A stretch of 64,000 bases of DNA from Ifrita kowaldi. Its lineage: Eukaryota > Chordata > Aves > Passeriformes > Cinclosomatidae. This document shows, piece after piece, positions 35,371 to 48,300 of the stretch. The number at the start of each line of letters is the position of its first letter. Within the stretch, counting starts at the first letter, position 1. The translations under genes were made by a program, and so were the position numbers. Below the pieces are notes generated by a model. That model worked only from the letters and a program-made list of their open reading frames with translations. It had not been told where the DNA came from and did no database searches. The DNA is taken from contig VZRS01001719.1 of NCBI GenBank assembly GCA_013398055.1, positions 141,012 through 205,011 on the forward strand. The letters run 5' to 3'.

Positions 35371-37948
35371 TGAAGTCCACAAGAAGTATAGGTAAAAATT
35401 ATGCAAGAGTTAATATGTGCATACAGTAAAAAAAACCCAAAACCTCCCGCACTCCAATCTCACTGCAGAACATAGTCTGCATATAATAAAGTTTAGAAAA
35501 ATCTAAAGACAAAACAAGAGTTCATTATTTCCTTCAAGACTTCTTTCTGTCTAATAATCAAGATAAACTTCTGTAGTGGCATGAGACAGGTGGAAGTATA
35601 TGAGCAAAGGTTATAAATAATTGACTGAAGTACCTTGAGGTGAGCAAAACCTAGCTTTTATCAATGAAGTCTCATGATAAGAGATTTCATCTATCCCAAT
35701 ATTCTTGAAAGGATTATGGCAGCAAGAAGAACAAAGTGAGTTCCTTAACATTTCACCAGGATTAATTTTTCATTATTGAAAAAAACTGAGTGAATGATAG
35801 AAAATGGAACAGACTCTACATATTATCTAAGAGCTGTAGGAAAAAGCAAAGATAGCATCTTATATATTTAATTTCCTATTTGTATTAGTTTCTGCTTTTA
35901 AAATATGCATAAATATGTAATAAAAGCAGATTAAAAACCAACAGATAAAAAACCCAACAACCCATGAAGAGATTTGTAAGCCATGCAGCTAAATCTAAAG
36001 GCATTTTCTTATGGATTTCTTAACAAAAATATTTATCTAGCATTGTCATCCATAATGTATTGAGGTCAACTAAAAATTAAACCACAGATGCTTGGTGAAT
36101 TTCTAAGAATAGTGAACAATATATATTCTGGCTTGAGGAAGCATTATTTATTTATTTTCTCAAATCATATTTCTAAGACCTGCTGATTTAGAAAGCAATA
36201 CTGCTTATTCTTACACATGCATGGATACAGAAGCAACCTGTTGTTAATGGGAAATGGGAACCCTTTATGTACTTCTAGTTTCTAAGTTCTTGCATTGATC
36301 TTCAAATTTCTCTTTCATAGGAATTTATATTGAAGAAAATGAATGAAAACTAAGGAATCAATCCAAACTTCTTTTCTTTAGCTAAGCAGTACAGATAAGA
36401 AACAGCTTATGCATTACCCTAAAAAAAAAAAAAGTTTTCATTTATGAGTTTATTTTAAGTTCATTTTGAAAAGGCTTTTTCTTAAAAAATTTAAGTCTGG
36501 CAGATGGAAAAAGGGAATTTGCTTTAACATTTTCTGATAAATTTCTGTTGATAAATATACTTGTATACCCACAGTTAACAGCTCCTGACTAAAAACATAT
36601 TAATATAAAATGCATGCAGTACTTCCGCCTTTTTAAGGTAAGGTTCTTTGACTCAGAATTTCACAGGTATACTATTAGTCCTGAAACCTGCCATATTTGC
36701 GAAGATTTAGGTCATGTGCATACTAGATTTTCATTTTATCGATGAAATTGAATCTATTCATGTAAGCTAAGCCATTATGTCACAACTGTCTTTCCACATG
36801 TTCTATCAGAAATAGACATTAATCCTATAGCATTTTCAGTAGTGACTGTAAAAATTTTTAAATTTTTCTCTGAAAATAATTATATGCTCAAATTATGGCT
36901 ATCTGACATGACTGATGAGATTTACCACTGTGAAAACCTTCAATCTGTAGTAAAAGTAATATGCAAGCTGATTCTTATAATTGCATACAGTAGGGGAAAA
37001 CATTTCACATATTGATGTATTCAGTGTTTCAACTAAGTGCTCTCAAGACATCGTGTTTTAACATTTTTGCTTAGTTTCTGGCATTTTTACCTCTTGCAGT
37101 TTAAATTATGTCACTGTAACATCAAACTCCTAAGGTATATAGTGATAACTGAGGACATACAAGACTAAAATTGCACATAATCCTTAAAATTACTCATGAT
37201 TCTAAGACTGTCACTTAATTTACACTTAGTTCTTCTGCTTTAAATATATTTGATAATTTGTAAAAATTCAGTCTGCATCAATTATCATGTGTAATCTTAG
37301 AATTAAATTGATTCACAAACCTGAAGAAATTGTTGAAAGTTTTAACAATGACTTTTCCACTTCCCTGTATGCTCTCTGCTCACTCTCAGTATCATTTCTC
37401 TAGTAGGTAAGTGTAGGGGCTGTGCACTTTTTTTTTTTTAAGGCTGCATTGGATAGTGGCTTCAGCAAACCAATTCAGATGATGGCTTACCTCCACAATT
37501 AAGTTCTCATACTTCGCATGCATATTATTGACATGCATCTTAATACAATCTGATGCTTACCTGAACAATTTGTATTTTCTAATGCTTGTTCATTTGTGTT
37601 TTCCAGTCCATTTTTCATCTGTAGACTTCTGATGCTTGGTAATATCCAGATTTGTATCTGAACCTGTAGTTCAGATTCTTCCATTTCCTTGCCTGAGCTC
37701 TTGAACTGTATTGCAACCATTTTGTTTGTTACTCATCTCTTGCTTAGTCTGAGTGCTGCACTATCACTCTTTATTATCTCCTTAGTTACTCATACCATGT
37801 TCTCCATCACTATTAACATAGCCTTTGCTTTTTTCTGTGTGGATTCTAACATTTTTGACTCATAATTATCCTACTGCACTGGAGTAAATCTTGACTGTAA
37901 GCATTTTAGAGTAAACAGTATAGACTAAGTAGCGTTAGGACAATAATT
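35371..37948. other. AT-rich noncoding DNA
   Basis: No gene or recognised repeat. Poly(A) and poly(T) runs lie at about 36421-36433 and 37430-37439. The minus-strand frame 37499-37720 contains repeats of a QALENTN-type word produced by an imperfect local duplication and is not convincing. Confidence 0.5.
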
Positions 37949-38063
37949 CATGGAAACATAGAATAGTTTGTGTTCAAGGTACCTTTAAAGATCATCTTGT
38001 CCAACTCCTTCTGCAGTGACCAGTGACATCTGCAACTAGATCAGGTTGCTCAGAGCCCCATCC
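37949..38063 (-). mobile_element. CR1 LINE, 3' end (split by LTR), minus strand
   Basis: Reverse complement of a CR1 tail: GGAAACATAGAATAGTTTGT, GATCATCTTGTCCAACTCC, GGTTGCTCAGAGCCCCATCC. It is cut at 38063 by the nested LTR and continues at 38355. CCATCC at 38058-38063 is the left target duplication. Confidence 0.88.
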
Positions 38064-38354
38064 TGTGCCAGAGCTTGTAGTCTTCTGAGTCTTGGATTAT
38101 GATTTCTCAGAGCAGAGCTCCAGCAACACACAGCAACCAGGAACAACCATCCCAACCTTGGCTCCTCCCAGGGCTACATTTATAGGGCTTGTGCCCGCCC
38201 TGCAGCTACAGCTGTTTGTAGGAGGTTAATGAGCACTTCAGGTTGAGGTGGCCTGAACTCTATTTGAATAACAGTTGAGTTCAGGTGTTGAGTCTGGTCC
38301 TGAGTGAGAGCTTGGCTAGTGCACACCATCAGGGTTTAAGTATATATTACCACA
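38064..38354. mobile_element. solo LTR, 291 bp, copy B, nested in CR1
   Basis: Begins TGTGCCAGAG and ends ATTACCACA. Perfect 6-bp target duplications CCATCC lie at 38058-38063 and 38355-38360, and the flanking CR1 reads continuously when the LTR is skipped. It matches the LTR at 2665-2955 at 277 of 291 positions without indels and in the same orientation. Class II/ERVK-like by target-site size. Confidence 0.92.
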
Positions 38355-38360
38355 CCATCC

Positions 38361-39345
38361 AACCTGACCGCAAATGCTTCCAGAGATGGGGCATCCACCA
38401 CCTCTCTGGGCAACCTGTTTCACCACCCTCATTGTAAAATGTCTAGCTAGTCTAAATCCCTTATCTTTTAGTTTAAAGGCATTTCTCCTTTTCCTATCAC
38501 TACAGCTCCTACTAAGAAGTTTTTACCCAACTTTCTTATAAGCCCTCTTAATGTATTGGCCACAATTAGGTCACTTCTAAGTCTTCTCTTCTTCAAGCTG
38601 AAAAATCCTAATTCTCTTAGCTTTTCCTTGTAGAGAGGAGTTCCATTCCTCTGATCATTTTTGTGGTCCTCCTCTGAGCCTGCTGTGCTGATGACTCCAG
38701 AGCTGGATATGGTATTCCAGGTGAGGTTTTACCAGGGGAGAGTAGAGGGTCACAATTTGGTGTCATCCACAAACTTGCTGAGTATACACTTGATCACACT
38801 ATGACATCAATGAAGATAATGAACAGTACAGGTCCCAGTATGGACCTCTGAGGGGCACCTCTTGCCACTGATGTCCATCAGGACTCTGAGCCATTGACCA
38901 CTACCCTTTGAATGTGACCACACAACCAATTCCTCATCCCCTGAAAAGTCTACCCATCAAATTCATCCCTGTACAATTTAGAAAGATATTGTGGGGCACC
39001 ATGAAGGCCCTACAGAACTCCAGATGCATGACATCTGTAGCTTTTCCCTTGTCCACTAATTTAGTCACTCCATCACAGAAAGTGAGTAGGTTGTTCAGGC
39101 AAAATTGGACCTTGGTGGGGCTGTGCTGGCTGCCTTGAACCACCTCCCTCGTCCTCCACTCTGCCTTAGCATACCCTTCCATGATCTTCCCAGGCACAAA
39201 GGTGAGGCTGACAGATCAGTAGCTCCCAGGATCCTCCTTTCGACCTGTTTTAAAAATGGGTGCAATGTTGTGGTGGTGCATTTGTTCTTTGCCTGATCCA
39301 TATCCCTCAGGATGCTTTCTAACAAGGGCCAAGTTGGACTAGTCA
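38361..39345 (-). mobile_element. CR1 LINE, main part (minus strand)
   Basis: Continues the CR1 interrupted at 38063. In plus-strand order: GCTTCCAGAGATGGGGCATC, TCTGGGCAACCTGTTTCA, CTTCTTCAAGCTGAAAAATC, AGCTGGATATGGTATTCCAG, CACAAACTTGCTGAG, CAGTACAGGTCCCAG and CTCTGAGGGGCACCTCTTGC, then CTTCCATGATCTTCCCAGGC and TAACAAGGGCCAAGT. This covers about 1 kb of reverse-transcriptase frame plus 3' UTR and is clearly degraded. The open frames on both strands at 38908-39346 are parts of it. Confidence 0.88.
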
Positions 39346-42248
39346 CTTATAATATCTCTTAAAATTAGTGACAAATTCCACATTTTCTGATTGCAGAGTG
39401 CAAGAAGACATTAATAGCCATCATGGCAGCAATCTCAAGTCCTGCAGAGACACGATATAGCAAAGTCAAAAGGGTTATTCATTTGCTTAAAATTAAGGAA
39501 GTGCTTAAATATTTTCATAACCTGAGACCTGAGGATCTCTTTCGTATCTATTAGTGCTAATTCTAGTGAAGACAGTGCAATCAAGTTTATAACATCAGAT
39601 GAGAATCAGATGAGAGTTTTCCCCAGAAGCAGCAAAACTGATAATTACTGGAAGCTTCTCGTGGTAATTTAGTGTCTAATTAGATGGACTCTCATGTATT
39701 ACTTAAGAAGTTTTGTACATGCAAATATTATTACAACTTGGGTTTTCTATGTATTAATGTAGTACATGAAACTTAGTATTACCATGCAGTAGAGGGAACT
39801 ATGTTGATATTACTAAAGATTACTTTGCACTCTGTGAAAATTATGTTCTGCTCCTAGCTTTGGTAGTGACCTTTGGCAAATTACATATTTTGTTGTTGTT
39901 GTGGGGTTTTTTTCCTCCCAGTTATTAATTTAGAAAACACAAGAGAACTTTGGAGTTCTATACTAAAATCTAACCTAAATTATAAATCAGAGTTCTGTGA
40001 CTTCTACCCTATTTTTGCAAGTATGCTTTAGGAAAATGTAAAAAAACCTGGAAGAATTATACAAAAGTATTTGAACCAGTATTTTAAGATGCTGAAAAAA
40101 GCATATGAAAACATGAGTGAAGGTTTTGCAACAGATAGACTATCTTTCTGAGAGTCTTTCTGAGATCTTTTCAGTCTCCAACAACTTGGTGTTCAGGGAA
40201 TTCATGTCTTTCTATTTATCAGTTCTTGAAATATGGACACTTAGTATATAGTCTTTCCATTTTTTTCTCGAGAGAAGTAGCAATCTGCAATGAATGAAAA
40301 GTGCTAATAAGAGTGATTATTAGCATGATAGAACATGATTGCTATTATTTTTCTTTTGCCATTATACATATTGTCATTTTTCTGCTATTCATTAAGAAAG
40401 AAATACTTCTCCATTCATTATAGTTCTGTGTTTTTCTGGATAAAAATATCTTCTTAAATTTATTAGGAGCTACACTTAACATTGCTTAAGTAGTGCAAGC
40501 TTACATTATCTCATTCCTGTATGATAAAATGTAATTGTAAATGACATGTGCTTTGACTTGTCCATGAGCTTTATATGGTGATACTCCAGGACAAAACTTA
40601 AACCAGCAGGTGAGAATTTTAATGTAGGAAAGATAATAATATTTTATACAACTGACTTCTCTCAGACCACCAAAACATTTAAGATCTGAGACTGGTAATC
40701 TTCATATACAAGCCTGTACAAAAAAAAAGACACCAGGAAGTGTACATCATACTCCTTGCAAAGCTTCTGTCCCAGCAATTTCCAGAATCAAGGTTAACCT
40801 TTCATTTTGCCCTTATGTGATCAGGATTACATATTAAATGCCCCTGCATAATAAAGGAAAAATCAATTCAAACTGGGTGGCTTAAAAGTGCTTCTCTTCC
40901 TTTAACAGTTTAACGTAACAACATATTTTAAACATTTTGAACCACTTTCCACTAATATGCCAGATGATAATGGTTATATATCAAAACCTGTATTCCCTGA
41001 AACTACTTAGATTTATGCCCACTAAATTAGCTGGTTGTAAAATGTTTAGTGAAAACAATAAACATTCATTCAGTCAGACATAATTCTATACTGATGTAAT
41101 TACTATGGCTTGAAGCCAGCACTGACTAGGATTCCGGAAGTTTAGTATAGGCGAAGGCAGGGCCAATACACTCAGCTGTGTTGTTGTGGTTAAGATTTCT
41201 TTAAAGACTGTTCAAGCTATGGATCTCATCTTCTAATGCATCTGCAGATTCATACTTATCCAAAAAGCACAGCAAAATGTTTTAGATGTCTGTCCCTATG
41301 GAAATGTCATATTTTCTGGTTTACTTATTTAATTTGGAAACAGAGTGTTCCCTTTCTATTTTCTATTGCCTGTTGGAATGAACCAGAGATTATTTTTCAA
41401 CTTAATTCACAGTATCTTCCTTCCTGCCTTGAGTACTGCAGTTGCATATACTTTAGTAAGTTCCTGCTTTAGCATCTACTTTGAGAGAGAACAATTTCCT
41501 AAGAATGTGCAGCTGGGGACTTCAAGGTTTTTCTGTGCTCCCTTTTTTCACACTCTCTACTACTTTGGTTTTTCTCCCTTTCATTATAATACAGCCAGGT
41601 GATACACATTCTTTTAACTCATGAAGAATTTATTTCCCCTGCTACTTCTGAGAACTCTGTGTCTTTACTATGTTCTTTTTTTCCTAAAGAAATTGACATA
41701 TTCTTTGCCTGTAATAAGTCTGTAAAGTCCGAGATTTTTTTCTGCTTATCTTCTTTTTGTGTGTCTCTCTTTTCAGCACTCAGCATTCATTCTTTGAACA
41801 CTTTAGCTAGTGCTCTAATGATCACTGAAAATTTAGAAAAGCGGTATTTATTTATTTTAGTTATGCTGACATTCAGTTTTGTTTAACATTTACTGCTGTC
41901 TCTACAAAAATCTTGCCTGAATTACTGTATCAATGACCCTCTTATTATCCACATTATTCAAAATATTCACAAAATGATCCGATCATTGCAGATTTTGTAT
42001 CATTCAACTGACAAACAGTAGGCTTTGCACTGACTTGATCAACTGCTGTTTTTAACCCCTTTGGATTTGGAAACTGTGTGTGTGAAGGGAAAGCACTCCA
42101 CTGTTAGACTGTAAATCTCTGATTCAGTCCTCATTTCAGACATATTTTTCAATATATGTATTGGCTGTAAAGATTTTTTTTCATGTTACACAAGCATCAG
42201 TATCAATCTCCTTTTGCTTAGTGTGTAGAATGTGTGATTTCTTTAGGC
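39346..42248. other. AT-rich noncoding DNA
   Basis: No gene. A T/G-rich TTGTTGTTGTGG run lies at about 39891-39904. Overlapping frames at 41236-41886 are serine/phenylalanine-rich and lack known motifs; they may be chance, or traces of an old repeat I cannot name. Confidence 0.45.
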
Positions 42249-42781
42249 TGTACCTGACCAGCAGCCAAGCTTTCACAGAGCTCTTTGCTCACCCTCCTTT
42301 CCTATGGGATGAGAAGAAAGTAGAATGAAGGTGAGTAGATGTGGATCAAGATAAAGGAAGTTTAATAGGCAAATCAAAAGTTCTGTGCATAAGCAAAGCA
42401 AAATAAGGAATTCATTCACTGCTTTCCATTTGCAGGTAGATGTTCTGTTGCTGTCTGAGAAGCAGGGGCCTCGCCCCATGTAATGATTCCTTAGGAAGAC
42501 AAATGCCGTAACCATGAATATCCTTCCTTCCTCTTTTTTTAGACAGTTTGGGTCAGCTGTCCCAGTTTTGTCCCTTCCCGACTTCTTGTCCCCCTACACT
42601 GTGCAAGGACTGTCAGTCATAGCCAAAACACTGGTGTGGTATCGGAAGTCGTCTATTCATAAATCTGAAGAACAGCTCTATACAGGCTGCTAACAGAAGT
42701 CATCTATTCATAAATCTGAAGAACAGCTCTATACAGGCTGCTAAGGAGAAAGTTAATTCCATTCCACCCAGATCCCATACA
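42249..42781 (-). mobile_element. ERVL-type LTR, degraded, minus strand
   Basis: On the plus strand it runs from TGTACCTGACCAGC to TGGAATTAACTTTC-type sequence in reverse (AAAGTTAATTCCATTCCACC) and ends near CCCATACA. The shared boxes are GTTTGGGTCAGCTGTCCC (about 42547), GACTTCTTGTCCCCC and AGCCAAAACACTGGTGTGG, and an inverted poly(A) signal TTTAAT/TTTATT-type word near 42360. Its 5' (U3) part carries a 51-bp tandem duplication. I see no target duplication. The frame 42273-42515 is LTR sequence. Confidence 0.75.
42645..42744. repeat. 51-bp tandem duplication inside LTR U3
   Basis: GAAGTC[GA]TCTATTCATA...CAGGCTGCTAA is present twice with a 51-bp period and one substitution in the aligned part. 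It lies in the U3 part of the minus-strand LTR, where enhancers reside. Related LTRs in this window carry the corresponding sequence once. Confidence 0.9.
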
Positions 42782-45396
42782 GTGATACAAACTGAATATG
42801 CCCTTTTAATAGAGATCTGTGGATTTCCACCTAAAGCATCGTTTTCCCTTGTGTATGATCCTAGGCCTCCTTTATTGCACAGTATCAATCAAAACCTGAA
42901 TGGAGAATCAATTTCTTCATGGACTCCTCTGCAAAAGTTATCACTGCATGATAAGTGCACTGCATTTGAATGACTGACAATTGTTAGTGAACATACTTCC
43001 ATAATACTAAGTATGCTGTATTATATGCATATATATTTAATATATAGTATATTTTTATTTGATGCAATTGTTCTTAATAATATTATTATTTATTAATATA
43101 GCATGTAGTATACTATAAAATACTGCAAAGGGTGATAAAATAATTTAAAAGTTTGAATATTTACCTTGGAAACTAATTCAAGGCATCAAGAATCTGAAGT
43201 TGCAGATTTAGTGGTAAGTATCCCTTGACATCATGCAATTAACACAGTATCCTTTCAGCTTCAGCCATGAACTCATATCTGAACTGGATTGAAACATATC
43301 ACTTTGCATGCATTTATGTATGACATCAGTTTAATTTTCATATTTTTCACTATGTTTAGCAGACAGTTTCCCAGGATGGTAGTGGGCTTCTAACATGGAT
43401 TCATACTTTGTGGTGTTCTCTGCTTTCTGAAGTGTGTATACTCCTGCTTCCCAGTCACTGGGAAATACTCTAGCACACAAACTGTAATTGCCAGGAGAAC
43501 ATTGACTATTTTCTAGAAAGTAGGCTTGTAATTAGATGTGCCAGGTAATTATAACAAGTGGTACTATTAATTCTTTTGTAAAATGAGTCTTTATTTCAAG
43601 TGAAAATTACTGTGATTTCTCTTAGAAGATAGCATGTTGGAATTATTTGTAAAATCAAACAAAAAAAGATTCATTGAAAGCACACACTGTAAAGAACAAT
43701 GGAAATTCAATAGTTCAGTAATTTTTCTTATCTTTTCACTCAGTCTCCAATTGTCTCTTTCATGTGGAAAACTGCTACTATGAAGGGAAAGGATATTTAT
43801 CCAAACACAACTAAAATCATTGTTGTCATCACAGTGAATACCCTTCACTGAATAAACTGGTCAGCATGTCTTCAGTCAGTTCTAATAGACTGTGACTTCC
43901 TTTAGTGTCCTGTTAAGTGGTTTTTCGATCAAAGAAGGTATTTCCTTTATTTGAAGGCTTTCTTATCACAATTTGGCTGTTCATTCACTCCATGCTACTT
44001 TTAGAGGCTGTGTTAATAAGTTCAATCTTTCTGCAGGCTTACTTCCTCCATCTTCCACCTGGGCTAATAGAATTTGGTCCACAACTGTAAGCAGAGATGT
44101 GTTTGTAACTGTAGCTTGTCTTCTAGATAATCACCTCACTAAAATATCCTTATGTTCTGTAAAATCAGTAGACACTCCATCTACCTTCGCATTGTGGACA
44201 GTCCAGTATCACAGTGAAATCCAGTCCTTGGTCTTGCACTGTCCTGCTGTTCAGAAGGTTGGTTTTTTTACTATTTTCTTGATGGTTCTCCTTTAAACAG
44301 GAATTGCATCCTGCCAGCCACCATCAAATTCTAAATGGGGAATTTTTTTATACCACCTGCACTATATGTGAAGTACATACATCTCCTTCTATTACTTTGT
44401 TTTTGCTAAAAATGATATCTCTATATTTTCTTATCCAATATAATAGAGTAAAATTAATGGAAGCTGTAGTATTAGTGGTTATATTACTGACATCACTAGA
44501 TCAATAATTTATTATTCTTTTCCTCCAGTGAAGCTGTATAAAAGAATCCTTTCTTTTCCCTGAATTTTTCATTTCATTCTTATTTTTGTCTTATGTCTTG
44601 TTCCTGCTACCTCCCTATGGTTACCAGGATTTTGTCTGGAAATCCCTTCTGTATTTTGTCTGGAATGCACTTCTGTATTTTGATTTCTTTGCTTCTGTAT
44701 TCTGGTTGCAATTTCCACTTTATTTTTTTTTTTTTTTTCCTTTAGAAATCACATTATTTTGTTTAGTTTGGGCTTTATATGCTGCCCTCATAGTTCTTGT
44801 TCAATTGTTTGTGTACTCTGAGAACAGCCCTTGCATGTAAATTAACCAATCCTTCATGAAAATGCCTCTTTTACAGATGGGTTGCAGCTCTACCTATTGT
44901 TCAAGCCATGTGCATGCAAACTTATATTCTGTAGTTTAACTAAGAGGCTTAGAACAATTTTCAGCTCCATTTAGCCCTGCTTTCTCTTTCTTTGTCTGCT
45001 GTGGCTATGATGGTCTGCTGAAGAAAATTTTGGTTTTCTCCAGTTTCCTATGAGGTTAGGGTAAGTTAATGAACTGGCTGAATATCTGCACTCTTTACTA
45101 CCACATAATCTGCAAAAAGGGCATAACCCTCTTCAGTGATTCAAACATCAAAAATACGCCTGTTATGTTCTGTGGGAAAGCCAAGTTACCACTGCACTTT
45201 CACCCCTTTTGTAGCTACCCATGTTTTCATTTACATTAGCAGAATATTAGTTCTAAGGATGTTGAAATGTGCTTGATCCATCTGAAGAGTCCTCAAATAA
45301 GAGAGGAACTCTGACAGCCAGCTCAAGTCCTGCTTGATTTACCAAGATACGGGCATAGATCTAGTATCGATACCCAACTGGAACGGACAAAGACTC
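42782..45396. other. AT-rich noncoding DNA
   Basis: No gene. A TATTA/TATA-rich stretch lies at about 43018-43120 and a poly(T) run at about 44724-44740. Frames at 43973-44296, 44304-44507 and 44586-44840 look like chance in T-rich sequence. The 24-bp imperfect triplication is listed separately. Confidence 0.45.
44629..44698. repeat. imperfect 24-bp tandem repeat, three units
   Basis: Units start ATTTTGTCTGGAA, ATTTTGTCTGGAA and ATTTTGATTTCTT, and each ends in CTTCTGT. The first two are close copies and the third is diverged. It lies inside a frame (44586-44840) and accounts for that frame's repeated FVWxxLLYF-type words. Confidence 0.75.
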
Positions 45397-45397
45397 N
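45397..45397. other. single N
   Basis: An isolated undetermined base in single-copy sequence (GACTCNCCCC). Unlike the N at 17068, no duplication is seen around it. Confidence 0.9.
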
Positions 45398-48300
45398 CCC
45401 CTCTGTTTAGGTGCTTGAGAAGAACTCTGTGTTTCATGCTCTCCTGTACTTGATTTTAACTTTTAGGTTCAGTGGCCTTCACCTCACCCTGGGTTTCCTG
45501 ATTTTATACACTCTTCCTACTTGGAAACTGCCATCATGAAAATCTACCTGTTCAGCACCAGACATCACTTGAGGTTCATTACTTTTTCCTTTAACTTAGA
45601 GAGATGTATTTTCCTCCCACGTCTTACCAGGCTTTACCAGGAAGTGTTCTGAATGCGGAAGATCTCATCACTTCACCTAGGGATATTATTACCTGTAGCT
45701 GTCAGGAGCAGAAATTTAAAGAAATACTGTCCTCTATCCTGAAAAATTCTTACTGAAGATGAATTCTCCAGGGACTCAGCTGAAATTGTAAAAAGCGCTT
45801 TTTAATAAGACAAGTATGAAATACTTGTATCTTCAAAATTAATAAGAAATTATTGTCTGCAGAAAAAGAAAAATAAGTCAGTCTCTGCAAATTAATTTTC
45901 TCTTTTGTTGTTGGCCTAAGAACATAGCCTTCCCTTTCTTTGCCCTATCAAAAATTCTTTGATTGCAGCTTCCAGATCAAAGATTTCCAAATAGTAATGC
46001 ATTTAAATTCTGTTTCGTTATTCAGAGAGAAAGGAAAGAAATACAACTATGTCAAAATTCAAGCAAACCGGGATTGAGAGTTTTTCAGGGAAGTTATGAC
46101 AACTTCATATCTAACAAACAGAAAAAAAACCTCTTAAATATATCTAGAGGTATAGGCCAGAGAAGCTTTATGTAAACACAAAATTCACGTCTGCAATGAT
46201 ACACTCCATTACATGAGATATTATAATTAGAGTTATTAAACAGAGACCACGTAAGACCACCTATATAAATGTTTCCTCCCCTGAAATAAATACATATTAT
46301 TTCAATTCAAATGTATACCCAGGAACACTCAAATTCTCTTTGAAAATCTTGCCCCCCCACAAACATTTACTTGCACTGACAGTCTAAAAAAGTCTAATCT
46401 AAAAATTAGAGTAATAAAAAACTTATTTTAGTTCTTTACCTAGTAACCAGAAACCCAACTACTAGAACCATAAGATCATACCAATCAAGATTTGGATTAT
46501 GAGTTGAACTGAAAAAGAAAAAATACAAGTAACTCTCATTAAGTTACACGAAGTAAGTTCATTAATTTCATGAGCAGTAAGTGCTCTGGGTTACTTGTTT
46601 GCTTAATCATCCACAATGTGCCTACATTCTACTTCTTGTCCACAAACAAGTTTCAGCAATGTATGAACAGGATAGGTAGGTGAACAAAATTACTTTAGTT
46701 AGCACTGATGAGCGTCAGATGAGTACCCCAACATACAAAATCTGTGGGAAAGTAACTGTAAAGGAGCTGCACTGGTTCAAGGGAACTAGTGCCTGCCCTA
46801 CAGTGACTTAGGGAAGCAGAACAATCATGGTTCCTCTATTTATTTCACTATGTCCTCTATAGAAGAGATAATCTCCACCCTTAAGAGCTTCCTTAATATT
46901 GCCCCCAAAAAACTTTAAACTTGTTCCCATTTTGATTAGGGAGATACACAGACAAAATATGAAGCAGGGTAGCACCCTCATGTATGACAAAAAAAGCCAG
47001 AAATCTATATCTATTAGCAGTTTTATAATGTCTCATATTTCATTATGGCTTTGGTATTCCTATGCAGCTAACATATAACCTTTGGAAATAAAATTTCTAT
47101 AGATGATAAACTTCTCTCATGATAGTTCTTTGTCATACCATCAGAGAGGACCAATAAAACAGTTTTATGGTACTCTAAAATCTGCTGAATACAGACCTGG
47201 GTTTGTTTGCTTATTTTTGTATTATGTGCCTTAAATTAGTTACATTGTCTCGTCTCCTTTATGAAGAATTATTTAGAAAATAAAAATTAAAGAAATACAA
47301 AAACTCAGCAAGGCTTGAACATTTCAGATGTAGATCAACACTATGGAAAAATAAATCATTAAAATCCATTTTTGGAAACTATGAAGCTTGAAGAATTTTT
47401 TAAGTACAATTTTTATTGAATCTAAATTTCTCACAGAAGTATTGCAATAATTCTTAAAAGCTAATAATGTAGTTAAGATAACTCCTGTTTAAAAAGATTA
47501 CCTAAATTTTAAAATCAGTTAGAAGTCTTTGAAAACTGCTGTGTGCATTAGCTTTTAATGTCAAACAATACATCAAAGAAAACATAAAATAGCAAGCAAG
47601 AAAACTGACTCTTTGGTGTTGAAGACAAGACCACATTAATGACAGATATAGTGTTTTTCACTCAGTATGCACTGAGGCATAATGGATTTAGGGCCCCAAA
47701 ATGAAATATATTTTCCTCCAGAATGCACAGTCATTTAAACAACCATTGATTTGTTACCTGGTGTGTTGACGCTTTATGATGACTTTCTTCAGAGCCAGCT
47801 TATCTTACTTTTCAGATACTAAATAATGCATAAAGGAAATGAAACAATGCATACACACATAAACAAACCCACACATTCATATGGGTATTTTTCAGTGGAG
47901 TACTGTCCTTATTGAACATTAACGTCACTTAGGTGATGCACAAGGACTTATCAAATCAGAAACATTTATTAATCTTATTTTATTTACTAATGTAGTCTAT
48001 TTATTAAGGATAAATAGTTTCTTAATTTAAAAATGCTTCAATATGTCATTTATATGCATATTTTTTGTTATATTATGTTCATCCCAGTTGCAGGAGGTAA
48101 ATGAGTGGATTTTTAAACATGTATCATTAATATAAATGAATTTGCTCAAGTTTGAAATATTGTCTTAATTGTGGTGATATAGTCTTTAACTGGGCTTTCT
48201 ATGATTATACATAATTTTAGTATACAATTACCATTGATAAATATTATGAAAGAGTCAGTCATCTGACTGTAACCTTCAAATCAAATTGTTTATTCTAAAT

